From assembly GCA_946186245.1 (NCBI GenBank), contig CAMHMN010000001.1:124001-188000 (forward strand): 64,000 bases of DNA, given 5' to 3'. Position 1 is the stretch's first letter; each line of letters opens with the position of its first letter. Position numbers and translations under genes: made by a program. Below are positions 51,262-58,987 of this stretch, piece by piece. Under the pieces are notes generated by a model. It saw only the letters and a list, made by a program, of their open reading frames with translations. It searched no databases and had not been told where the DNA came from. Origin of the DNA: an uncultured Clostridia bacterium (GTDB taxonomy: Bacteria; Bacillota; Clostridia; Oscillospirales; Acutalibacteraceae).

Positions 51262-51897
51262 ATGAATCGCAGGATCATAGGTTATTATAATTATACGGTA
51301 GTGCTTACCTATCTCGGAATGATTTCGGCTTGCATCGGAATGTTTCTGGCAATCGACCATAAGCTGTGGCTATCTTTATGGTGTCTGATGGTGGCAGGGC
51401 TTTGCGATATGTTTGACGGGACGGTAGCCTCAACAAAGCCGCGGGATGAAAACCAGAAAAGATTTGGCATTCAGATCGATTCTCTCTGCGATTTGGTCGG
51501 TTTTGGTGTTCTTCCGGGCGTGATTGTTTACACCGTATCGGAAAACAAGCTGACTTCCGCCGTCACAGCTGTTTTTATCACGCTGGCTGCGGTGATCCGG
51601 CTTGCCTATTTCAATGTCCTTGAGGAAAACAGGCAAAAGGAAGAAACCGGACACCGCAAGAGTTATCTTGGGGTTCCGGTTACAACCATAGCACTTTTAT
51701 TGCCCATTGTGTATGTGCTTAATGTAAACGGTATACTGACAAGCACATACTGCTATCAGATAGCGGCTGCTGTGGTAGGTATCGGATTCCTGACGCCGGT
51801 TTACATAAAGAAACCGCAGCTCATCGGAAAGATTGCGATCGTAGTGCTGGGATTGATGGAAGCCGTTGCGATGGTATTCTTCGGCAATCCGTCATAA
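51262..51897 (+). CDS. pssA: CDP-diacylglycerol-serine O-phosphatidyltransferase
   Basis: 211 aa with about six helices. The CDP-alcohol phosphatidyltransferase motif spans residues ~41-75: the DMFDG start and the downstream FGIQIDSLCD block supply the aspartates. Within the family it resembles PssA of Gram-positives. ATG at 51262 has GGAG eight bases upstream; the frame opens at a GTG nine bases earlier. It makes phosphatidylserine, the substrate of Psd encoded at 42036, although the two are in separate units. Confidence 0.88.
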   Translation: MNRRIIGYYNYTVVLTYLGMISACIGMFLAIDHKLWLSLWCLMVAGLCDMFDGTVASTKPRDENQKRFGIQIDSLCDLVGFGVLPGVIVYTVSENKLTSAVTAVFITLAAVIRLAYFNVLEENRQKEETGHRKSYLGVPVTTIALLLPIVYVLNVNGILTSTYCYQIAAAVVGIGFLTPVYIKKPQLIGKIAIVVLGLMEAVAMVFFGNPS

Positions 51898-51931
51898 TAT
51901 AGATGACCATCTGGTTGAAGGAGATTGTGAT

Positions 51932-52915
51932 ATGGAAGAGAAAGTCTTGAAGCTGTGTGAAAGCTTCATTGAAAACAGGGACGTCATTAAAAAGGTCTTC
52001 AGGGGCGAAAGTGTTTTTATCTATCCGGTAGCCTCCAATGCGATTACCTCTCACGGAGAAAAGGCAAATGAAGAAAAGCTCCGCGAATGCAAGAAGATTA
52101 TCAAAAAGAACCTGGGATCGTTTTCTTATCTCCGGGGCAATGTCATGCTTCCGTTTGCGGCGAATCTCTCGATGAAAGAAGATCCCAAGGCACATTTTGA
52201 TAAGGTGACACAGATTTACGCCCTGGCCAAGAAACAATTCAAACGCTCCGAATACTCCGCACAGCTTGCGATTATGCTGGCTGACCTCGTTGAAGACGAC
52301 AGATTCGAAGAAGTCATCAATCGAGGCAAGGAGATTTATGATTTAATGAAGAGCCAGCATCCCTTCCTCACGAATGAAAAGGACAGTGTGCTGGCCGGAT
52401 TGATGGCTCTGTCTGAAAAGGGCAATATCGAGCTTGTCGACGATATGGAAAAATGCTATGACCTCCTCAAAATCAAGTTTTCTCACAAGAGCAGCATCAA
52501 TATGATTTCCCATGTGCTGTCTTTGACAAACGGTTCGGCCAGAGAAAAGGTCACCCACCTGATCGATCTGTATGATTCTCTCAAGGCTTCGGGCAAGAAA
52601 TTCGGGGTATATACGCAGCTTTCCACTTTGGCGGCGGTCTCCATTCTTGATGATGACATAGAGAAAATGCGGGATTACATTATTGAAATTGATGATTTCC
52701 TTTCCAATCAGAAGGGCTACGGTATGCTGGGGCTGGACAAAAAGACCCGCCTTATGCATTCAGCTATGCTGACGACCGATATCTACGACACAGCACAGAA
52801 TGCTTTGGCCACATCCACCACTTCTGCAATCGCCATGGCGGCGGCACAGCAACTTGCCATCTGCATTGTTATTTCCACAACGCTGGCCTCATCGGAAGTT
52901 TATTCCGGGGACTGA
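51932..52915 (+). CDS. DUF4003 family protein
   Basis: 327 aa, mainly helical and soluble. ATG at 51932 has GAAGGAGA upstream. Segments such as MLPFAANLSMKEDPKAHFD, DLMKSQHPFLTNEKDSVLAGLMALS and an alanine-rich C-terminus match the DUF4003 pattern. Function unknown. It lies 34 bases after pssA and ends at a strong terminator, so it shares the pssA transcript. Confidence 0.8.
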   Translation: MEEKVLKLCESFIENRDVIKKVFRGESVFIYPVASNAITSHGEKANEEKLRECKKIIKKNLGSFSYLRGNVMLPFAANLSMKEDPKAHFDKVTQIYALAKKQFKRSEYSAQLAIMLADLVEDDRFEEVINRGKEIYDLMKSQHPFLTNEKDSVLAGLMALSEKGNIELVDDMEKCYDLLKIKFSHKSSINMISHVLSLTNGSAREKVTHLIDLYDSLKASGKKFGVYTQLSTLAAVSILDDDIEKMRDYIIEIDDFLSNQKGYGMLGLDKKTRLMHSAMLTTDIYDTAQNALATSTTSAIAMAAAQQLAICIVISTTLASSEVYSGD

Positions 52916-52947
52916 GGCGTTCGGAATTCATTCTTGTGTGCGTTATG

Positions 52948-52990
52948 AAACGGATCAGGTAGAAGTTCTATTATCTGATCCGTTTTTTCT
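52948..52990 (+). terminator. Terminator of the pssA-DUF4003 unit
   Basis: AAACGGATCAG pairs with CTGATCCGTTT, with an inner AGAA/TTCT extension, followed by a T-rich run. Confidence 0.85.
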
Positions 52991-53046
52991 TTTCTCTTCT
53001 TCTGAACTGGCAAAATAAACAAAAATTTACAATATCAGTTAAATGA

Positions 53047-53075
53047 TTGACATACTTTTCCTCACGTGTTATACT
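53047..53075 (+). promoter_or_regulatory. Sigma-A promoter of the YwaF-like unit
   Basis: TTGACA at 53047-53052, 17 bases, and TATACT at 53070-53075. The transcript would run through the repeat element before reaching the first gene at 53530, giving a ~450-base leader. Confidence 0.75.
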
Positions 53076-53123
53076 ATTACCAATAGAAACTCCGCTTTGG
53101 CGGTTGTTGATATTGGTTGTGCA

Positions 53124-53493
53124 GGCGATTGTGAAAGTAAAAAGAAAAAGCAAGCGAAGCGCCATAATTAGCGAGCGTTTTTTCTCCAGGCGAGCGTGGG
53201 GTGCGGGGTAATGTCATCAACTTAAGAAAATGTATCGTTTACTATATTCTGAATCGGGAACCGTGCCAGTGCCATAAGTCTTAAGTTGATGACATTGCCT
53301 TGCGGGGAGTGGGGCAGAGCCCCATGAGCGAGACGAAGTCGAGCGAGCAAGATACACTTCAATAATCAGCAAACTCAGGCGAATACAGAAATAGCCCAAT
53401 TCTACGATTCGTCTTGCACCTAATGGAGAAAAACCTCGTTTTAGCAAACGCACCACCCCACTGATTTCAGGCATTTTCTGCATTTTACAATCG
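53124..53493. mobile_element. MITE-like repeat element, copy 2, with nested insertion
   Basis: Same family as the element at 26547-26837. It begins GGCGATTGTGAAAG and ends TTTTACAATCG, with shared TAATTAGCGAGCG, TTTTTTCTCCAGGC, GGGGCAGAGCCCC and ATGGAGAAAAA blocks. It is 370 bp, but without the nested 93-bp piece at 53207-53299 it is ~277 bp, close to copy 1. No gene is seen in it. Confidence 0.7.
53207..53299. mobile_element. Nested 93-bp palindromic element
   Basis: A 17-bp perfect inverted repeat, AATGTCATCAACTTAAG at 53210-53226 and its reverse complement at 53280-53296, extends to 20 bp with one mismatch (53207-53226 / 53280-53299). It is absent from the related repeat at 26547-26837, so it was inserted into this copy. 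It has the size of a miniature mobile element. Confidence 0.75.
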
Positions 53494-53529
53494 ACTGGCA
53501 AAAATATGTGCAAAGGAGAAGGAATTTAC

Positions 53530-54336
53530 GTGGAAAATATTGCGATTATGAAGCCGTTTAATCTTACATTTTTTATTGTCACAGTGTTGTTTGCTCTCTT
53601 ACTGGTAGGCGCAAGCCTTTTGATGCGTAACAAGAGCGACCGTGCCAAGCGGATTGTGATTTCATCTTCGGCGGTACTGACGCTTGTCGGATTTATTGTC
53701 TATAAGTATTTTATTTCCATCGACACGGCCTACCATGCTATGTCCGCTTACAAGGGTGATTTTAACTGGTGGGGAGAGCTTCCGCTCCATCTTTGCAACA
53801 TCAATATGCTGCTGATTCCGATTGCCGTGATGTGCAATCTGCAAATGCTGATGAGCTTCTGCTTTTTTGTTGGTTCTCTGGGAGCTTCTCTCGCCATTGT
53901 CATGCCGGGAACAGGCTTTGACCACTATTCCATCTTTCTGCCAAGAATGCTCGGGTATTTCGGTACGCACTATATGGTAGTGATCATGGCCGTCGCCATT
54001 GTATCATTCGGTCTGTACCGTCCGAAGTTCTCCGATCTGCCAAAGACCTGCGTTGTGATCATGTGCATTTCCTTCTGCGTATTTTTAATCAATCTGCTGT
54101 TTATGAAGACGGGGCTGTACGCCGACGCCAATTACTTCTATTCCATCAATCCCGAAAGCAATCCGCTTCTCCGATTATTCTACAGTATTATTCCCGTTCC
54201 TTTCCTTTATCAGATTCCCAGCCTGCTGATACTGGTGCCATATATGGCACTGATTACTTTTGGGTTCTGGCTTTTCGACAGGAGAGAGAAGGGCGTTACA
54301 GAAAAATCACCCGCAGCGGAAACACAGTCTGAATAA
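53530..54336 (+). CDS. YwaF-like integral membrane protein (TIGR02206/TMEM164 type)
   Basis: About 268 aa with seven predicted helices. The PLHLCNIN motif with a membrane histidine (about residues 82-89) is typical of the YwaF/TIGR02206 family of unknown function. GTG at 53530 follows AAAGGAGAAGG; an in-frame ATG at 53506 lies at the end of the repeat element and has no site. First gene of a four-gene unit. Confidence 0.8.
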   Translation: MENIAIMKPFNLTFFIVTVLFALLLVGASLLMRNKSDRAKRIVISSSAVLTLVGFIVYKYFISIDTAYHAMSAYKGDFNWWGELPLHLCNINMLLIPIAVMCNLQMLMSFCFFVGSLGASLAIVMPGTGFDHYSIFLPRMLGYFGTHYMVVIMAVAIVSFGLYRPKFSDLPKTCVVIMCISFCVFLINLLFMKTGLYADANYFYSINPESNPLLRLFYSIIPVPFLYQIPSLLILVPYMALITFGFWLFDRREKGVTEKSPAAETQSE

Positions 54337-54361
54337 CAAACAGGAAAAGAGTTGTATTGAA

Positions 54362-55051
54362 ATGAAAAATAAAGCGTTTTCGATTATTGTCGGCCTTATT
54401 ATTGTAGGAATTGGCATAGGTTACGGATTACAGGCGTTGAACTACATAGATCATTTTACGGTTTTCATCAAGGGCTGGTGGACAATTTTTATCATTGTGC
54501 CGGGTCTTGTGATGCTGTTTACCCGAGGGGCCAATAAATTTGTATCCCTGTGCCTGATAGCGCTGGGAGCCGCACTGTTCCTGCATCAGCAGAACATTCT
54601 GGGGGATTTCAAGAAATACGTCATTCCGGCGCTGATTATTATATTCGGGCTGAGCATCATCATCAACGCGTTTGTCGGAGGAAGAAAAAAAAACAATACC
54701 TTCATCCCCGAAATCCCGGAGGACGGATCTATCCCGGTTTTTGAAACCTCATTCGGAGAAGTTAAGCCTGATTATTCCGGAAGAGTGTTTGAAGGCTGCA
54801 GCATGGATGTTACGTTTGGCTCCGGCACGCTTGATCTGCGGAATTCCATTATAGACAAGGAAGTAACAATTAATGTCAATACGGCGTTTTCGGGCATAGA
54901 CATCAAGCTCCCGCAGGGGTGCAGGGTCGACTTACAGACTTCCACCAGTTTCGGCGGAGTGGAAAACAAATATTTGTCTTCGGATGCTCCGGATGCTCCT
55001 CTTGTTCATATTACGGTCGCCGTCAGCTTTGGCGGGGTCGAAATCAAATAA
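54362..55051 (+). CDS. LiaF-like membrane protein
   Basis: 229 aa. Three to four N-terminal helices (about 5-25, 34-52, 58-74 and 81-100) form a DUF5668-like part. It is followed by a beta-helical C-terminal domain with repeated FGSGTLDLRN, TAFSGIDIKLPQG and SFGGVEIK units, the hallmark of LiaF/YvqF C-termini. LiaF proteins modulate cell-envelope stress kinases, but no LiaRS-type pair is present here. Ribosome site weak (AGGAAAAGAG). Confidence 0.82.
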   Translation: MKNKAFSIIVGLIIVGIGIGYGLQALNYIDHFTVFIKGWWTIFIIVPGLVMLFTRGANKFVSLCLIALGAALFLHQQNILGDFKKYVIPALIIIFGLSIIINAFVGGRKKNNTFIPEIPEDGSIPVFETSFGEVKPDYSGRVFEGCSMDVTFGSGTLDLRNSIIDKEVTINVNTAFSGIDIKLPQGCRVDLQTSTSFGGVENKYLSSDAPDAPLVHITVAVSFGGVEIK

Positions 55052-55124
55052 TGCTGTATTCGGGCGGCGTTTCCGCAGCATCATCTGCGGACGCTGCCTT
55101 GTTGTTTTTGAAGGAGAAAAGAAT

Positions 55125-55853
55125 ATGATTTATATTACGGGAGATACGCATGGCTATTTCCAGAGATATTTTGAATTCACCGCGAGAATGCAGCCCACTC
55201 CTAACGACACAATGATCGTATTGGGTGACGCAGCGCTGAATTACCACGGTGTGGAAAGGGACGCGAGCCGCAAGTATTTTGTCAACAGCTTTCCATTTAC
55301 CACTTTCTGCATCCACGGGAATCATGAAATGCGTCCGTGGGATGTTCCGGGGATGAAGACAAAGGCATACCGTGGCGGTACGGTGTGGTACGAGGAGGAG
55401 TATCCCAAGATACTGTACGCGAAGGACGGAGAGATTTTCGATTTCGACGGGATAAAATGCCTCGTGATCGGCGGAGCATACAGCGTCGATAAGTATTACC
55501 GCCTTGCAAGGGGTTGGAATTGGTTCGACAACGAGCAGCCTTCGCAGGAGATCAAACAGTATGTCGAGCAGCAGCTTGACAGGGTCGGGCGGAAAGTAGA
55601 CGTTATTCTCAGTCACACCTGTCCGCATAAATACGAGCCGATTGAGGTATTTCTCAGCGGAATCGATCAGACACAGGTTGACAGCAGCACCGAGGAATGG
55701 CTTGACACTATCGAAGAAAGTGTGGATTACCAGAAATGGTACTGCGGACATTTCCATACAACCAAAAAGACACACAGACTTCAATTCATGTATGAGGATA
55801 TAGATGTATTGAGTTTATCTTGCAACGAAAAGAAAGAAGAGGAAAAACAATGA
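55125..55853 (+). CDS. Calcineurin-like metallophosphoesterase
   Basis: 242 aa with all metal motifs: GDTHG (residues 6-10), GDAAL, GNHE, SHT and GHFH. ATG at 55125 has GAAGGAGAAAAG upstream; the frame is open further upstream without a site. Broad-specificity phosphoesterase of cytoplasmic type; substrate unknown. Its stop overlaps the start of the following lipoprotein gene. Confidence 0.88.
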   Translation: MIYITGDTHGYFQRYFEFTARMQPTPNDTMIVLGDAALNYHGVERDASRKYFVNSFPFTTFCIHGNHEMRPWDVPGMKTKAYRGGTVWYEEEYPKILYAKDGEIFDFDGIKCLVIGGAYSVDKYYRLARGWNWFDNEQPSQEIKQYVEQQLDRVGRKVDVILSHTCPHKYEPIEVFLSGIDQTQVDSSTEEWLDTIEESVDYQKWYCGHFHTTKKTHRLQFMYEDIDVLSLSCNEKKEEEKQ

Positions 55854-56323
55854 TGAAAAAATACAGCAGATGGGGGAGAGGACTGCTGGCAGCGGGGCTG
55901 GCTTCTCTATGGATTGTGCTGGGTCTATGTTCCTGCGGTTCCGACGGAAAAGAAGACCCTTCTTCCGGTGCGTCGCAAGGCCGGGAAACAGTTTCTGAAA
56001 ATTCACATACGAATGAGGATCCGGCTTCTTCTGATCCGATCGAAAGACTTTCCGGAAGATTTTATATAGACGGCGATACCAATGCGGCTTGCGTGGAAAT
56101 TCTCGCTGACGGCAGCTTTATCGCCTATTACGCGAGCGGCACAGAGGAACAAAAAGGCACGGTACGTTATGAAACTGATGATACAGGGGAAAAAAGCTTT
56201 CATGTCTATGTGTTTTACACCGAAGAAGGCAAGCCGTATATGGGGTTTGTAGACAGCGGAGAGCAAAGAATATCCGAATTTGAAACAGGCAACGGGGATT
56301 ACAGATACGTCCGGGTGGAATAA
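55850..56323 (+). CDS. Small putative lipoprotein
   Basis: 157 aa. The start overlaps the previous stop (ATGA). Signal with basic start, hydrophobic core and lipobox LGLCSC, then a serine/acidic linker (about 35-70) and a small beta-rich domain (RFYIDGD, VEILADGSFIAYYASG). Function unknown. It has the same style as the lipoprotein at 17174, with an open-ended DGS/T-type beta pattern. Confidence 0.7.
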   Translation: MMKKYSRWGRGLLAAGLASLWIVLGLCSCGSDGKEDPSSGASQGRETVSENSHTNEDPASSDPIERLSGRFYIDGDTNAACVEILADGSFIAYYASGTEEQKGTVRYETDDTGEKSFHVYVFYTEEGKPYMGFVDSGEQRISEFETGNGDYRYVRVE

Positions 56324-56336
56324 TTCCCTCCATTAC

Positions 56337-56395
56337 ACAACAATCCGCTCTGTTTTTGCTTCAGGCAGAACAGAGCGGATTGTTGTTTTTATTCT
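56337..56395. terminator. Bidirectional terminator between convergent genes
   Basis: ACAACAATCCGCTCTGTT and its inverse (centred near 56363) form a long perfect stem with T-rich ends on the plus strand. It serves the lipoprotein unit and probably pepF. Confidence 0.85.
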
Positions 56396-56409
56396 GATCG
56401 ATCAGGAAA

Positions 56410-58104
56410 TCAGAGCTTAGACCTGAAAACTTCCGCCTGTTTTTCTGCAAATTCGGCGGTAGTTTTTACTGTTTCATCACAAAGCGGCATGGGAATACCT
56501 GCACGTGCAAGGGTTTCCTTGTATCCGTACATTCCGCCAATGGAACAGAGCTTGAGGTAATGTTCCCAGGCACCGTCGTTTTCCACCTTTCTGCGGAAGA
56601 GCGAGAATGCGCCCATTTGAGCCATTGCGTAGTCGATGTAATAGAAGGGGTAAAGGAAGATATGCTGTTTCTGCATCCAGAAAGCCCCGCTTTCAAGGAA
56701 TTCATTTCCGTCATAGTCACGCCACGGCATGTACTTCTGTTCGATTTCCTTCCAGAATCTTCTCCAGTCGGCGGGAGTGGAATCGGGATTTTCAAAGACC
56801 CTGTGCTGGAACTCGTCAACGCACACGAGATAAGGGATGGTTTTAAGCGCTTCCGTAAAGTGCGCATAGCGGTACTTGTCCGCATTCTCGCCGAAAAAGC
56901 TGTCCATGTAGGGATAAGCGAACATCTCCATGCTCATGGAATGAATTTCGCAGATTTCACTGGTTGAGTGTGCAAGCTGGGGAAGAGGAAGCTGACGCGA
57001 CGCGTAATAGAATTCAAACGCGTGTCCTGCTTCATGGGTGAGAACGTCCACATCGGCGGATGTGCCGTTGAAATTGGAAAAGATGAAGGGAGCCTTGTTT
57101 GACGGCATGGAAATGCAATAACCGCCGAGATGCTTATTGGGACGGGTCACGAGGTCAAAAAGCTGGTACTGGGTCATGAAATCAAAGAATTCCTTTGTTT
57201 CAGGGGAAATATCCGCGTACATATTGCGGGCTTTTTCTACCAGTTCATCCGGCGTGCCAATGGGCGTGGCGTTTCCGTCGGGGAACACAAGATTTTCATC
57301 ATAGTAGCGCAGTTTGTCAACGCCGATTCTTTGCGCCTGTTCCTTGTACATCCTGTCACAAACAGGGGTAATATACTTGCGGACGGCTTCACGGAATTCG
57401 GCCACTTCTCCGGCGGTGTAATCATATCTGCCGCGTGCCGGGTAAATGTAGTCAATATAGCTGTTAAACCCCAGGGACTTTGCGATCCGGCAGCGGACTT
57501 TGACCAGCTTGCCGAACTGTTCTTCCAGTGTGGAAGAGACGCTTTCATACAGCTTGGCCCAGGCTTCAAAAGCATCCTTGCGTTCCTGACGGTCGGTGGA
57601 CTGCATATGGCGGAGAAGTCCGTAGAAATTGCAGGTTTCTCCGCGGAATTCCGTCGAACAGGACGCTGCTGTTTTGGAATACTCGGTGCCAAGGTTGTTC
57701 TCCTCAATGGAAGGCTCAATGATCTCGTCGTTGAGAAGTTTATTCTTTATCTCGGTGGAATAGAAATAATGCTTTCCGTAAAGCTCTTCCAGTTGGGGAC
57801 GGAATGGGCTGGCGGTGATAGCCTCACCCCATTTTTTCATAATGGGTGTGAGCATGGGCATAGCCTCATTGAAATAATCGATCTCACCGTTGTAAAACTC
57901 GTCTTTCATATTCGCCGTATTCCGGACGTAGGCAACGACATACATTGTTTCCAGCTCTTGGTTAAAGCTGTTCCATTCGAGAAAAGCCTTATGTGCGGTT
58001 TCAAAGCTGTCAGCGTTTTCAAATTCCTTTATCAGTTTGAGCATCTTTGCCTTTGACTGCTCACTGTCGGGACGGCAGTATTCAATTTCATTGAACTTTT
58101 TCAT
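56410..58104 (-). CDS. pepF: M3-family oligoendopeptidase (PepF type)
   Basis: 564 aa, normal for PepF-like enzymes. The zinc-protease motif HEAGHAFEFYY is at about residues 353-363, with the third ligand glutamate downstream in STSEICEIHSMSMEMF. ATG at 58104 has AAAGG eight bases upstream. It cleaves short peptides in the cytoplasm. It stands alone between two terminators. Confidence 0.92.
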   Translation of the reverse strand: MKKFNEIEYCRPDSEQSKAKMLKLIKEFENADSFETAHKAFLEWNSFNQELETMYVVAYVRNTANMKDEFYNGEIDYFNEAMPMLTPIMKKWGEAITASPFRPQLEELYGKHYFYSTEIKNKLLNDEIIEPSIEENNLGTEYSKTAASCSTEFRGETCNFYGLLRHMQSTDRQERKDAFEAWAKLYESVSSTLEEQFGKLVKVRCRIAKSLGFNSYIDYIYPARGRYDYTAGEVAEFREAVRKYITPVCDRMYKEQAQRIGVDKLRYYDENLVFPDGNATPIGTPDELVEKARNMYADISPETKEFFDFMTQYQLFDLVTRPNKHLGGYCISMPSNKAPFIFSNFNGTSADVDVLTHEAGHAFEFYYASRQLPLPQLAHSTSEICEIHSMSMEMFAYPYMDSFFGENADKYRYAHFTEALKTIPYLVCVDEFQHRVFENPDSTPADWRRFWKEIEQKYMPWRDYDGNEFLESGAFWMQKQHIFLYPFYYIDYAMAQMGAFSLFRRKVENDGAWEHYLKLCSIGGMYGYKETLARAGIPMPLCDETVKTTAEFAEKQAEVFRSKL

Positions 58105-58152
58105 AAACAAAACCTTTCCATAACAAATTCAACATATGGATTCGCAACCGAA

Positions 58153-58193
58153 AACCGCAGCGCATCTCTGCCAGGAAATGATACGCTGCGGTT
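58153..58193 (-). terminator. Terminator of the rubrerythrin gene
   Basis: AACCGCAGCG pairs with CGCTGCGGTT, followed on the minus strand by TTTT. It lies 31 bases after the rubrerythrin stop. Confidence 0.7.
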
Positions 58194-58224
58194 CTGGTTA
58201 ATAGCTGATTAGTAACGAAAGATA

Positions 58225-58767
58225 TCAGCCGAAGTATCTCTTGAGCAGACCTGCGAATGCCTTGCCGTGACGAGCTTCGTCACGGGCCATTTCATGAACG
58301 GTGTCATGGATCGCATCGAGATTGAGTGCCTTTGCACGCTTTGCAAGGTCGGTCTTGCCTGCTGTTGCGCCGTTCTCGGCTTCCACTCTCATTTCGAGAT
58401 TTTTCTTGGTGGAATCGGTGAGCACTTCGCCAAGAAGCTCTGCGAACTTGGCGGCATGCTCTGCCTCTTCAAATGCGGCCTTCTCCCAATAAGCGCCGAT
58501 CTCGGGATAACCCTCGCGATATGCAACTCTGGACATTGCCAGATACATACCGACTTCGGAGCACTCGCCGTTGAAGTTGGCTCTGAGATCTTCCTTGATA
58601 TCCTCGGGAACATCGGAAGCTACACCGAGAACATGCTCGGCAGCCCAAGTCATTTCGTCACCCTGCTTGACGAACTTGGATGCGGGAACTCCGCAGACCG
58701 GGCAGGTTTCAGGGGCAGCGTCACCCTCGTATACGTAACCGCAGACTGAACATACAAATTTTGCCAT
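58225..58767 (-). CDS. Reverse rubrerythrin
   Basis: 180 aa. The rubredoxin-like iron site comes first (CSVCGY at 6-11, [11 protein letters not shown] near 22-32). It is followed by a ferritin-like di-iron domain with EECSEV-like, EEAEHAAKF and DEARHGKAF motifs, the inverse of classical rubrerythrin. Such proteins reduce peroxide and oxygen in anaerobes. TTGGAGG-type site (ATGGAGGTAA) upstream. Supports an anaerobic clostridial host. Confidence 0.93.
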   Translation of the reverse strand: MAKFVCSVCGYVYEGDAAPETCPVCGVPASKFVKQGDEMTWAAEHVLGVASDVPEDIKEDLRANFNGECSEVGMYLAMSRVAYREGYPEIGAYWEKAAFEEAEHAAKFAELLGEVLTDSTKKNLEMRVEAENGATAGKTDLAKRAKALNLDAIHDTVHEMARDEARHGKAFAGLLKRYFG

Positions 58768-58850
58768 AGTAAATTACCTCCATTTTCTATATGCACAACA
58801 TATGCAGCATGGAATCATCACCGACTACTGCATCCTGTACATTTTACTAA

Positions 58851-58859
58851 ATTATAACA
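58851..58859 (-). promoter_or_regulatory. Possible extended -10 promoter of reverse rubrerythrin
   Basis: On the minus strand TGTTATAAT (TGnTATAAT) lies about 85 bases upstream of the start; no good -35 is visible at 17 bases. Confidence 0.4.
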
Positions 58860-58931
58860 TAATTCCCATTGCAAATAATCAATAAATTGTAAACACATAC
58901 GTATCCGCGTAAAAATAGCAATTCACTCACA

Positions 58932-58976
58932 AAAAAGCCGCACTTCTTGTCAGAGAATGACAAAGTGCGGCTTTGA
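58932..58976 (-). terminator. Terminator of the GGDEF gene
   Basis: AAAGCCGCACTT…AAGTGCGGCTTT forms a strong stem, followed on the minus strand by a T-run. It lies just after the GGDEF stop. Confidence 0.85.
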
Positions 58977-58987
58977 TCAGGATAAGA

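Noticed and set aside
53118..53512. TGTGCA copies as a target-site duplication of repeat copy 2
   Set aside because: Only six bases and the right copy is not adjacent to the element end; likely chance.
58849..58866. AATTAT-N3-ATAATT palindrome as a PerR box for reverse rubrerythrin
   Set aside because: It does not match TTATAATnATTATAA well; it is more simply explained by the -10 region.
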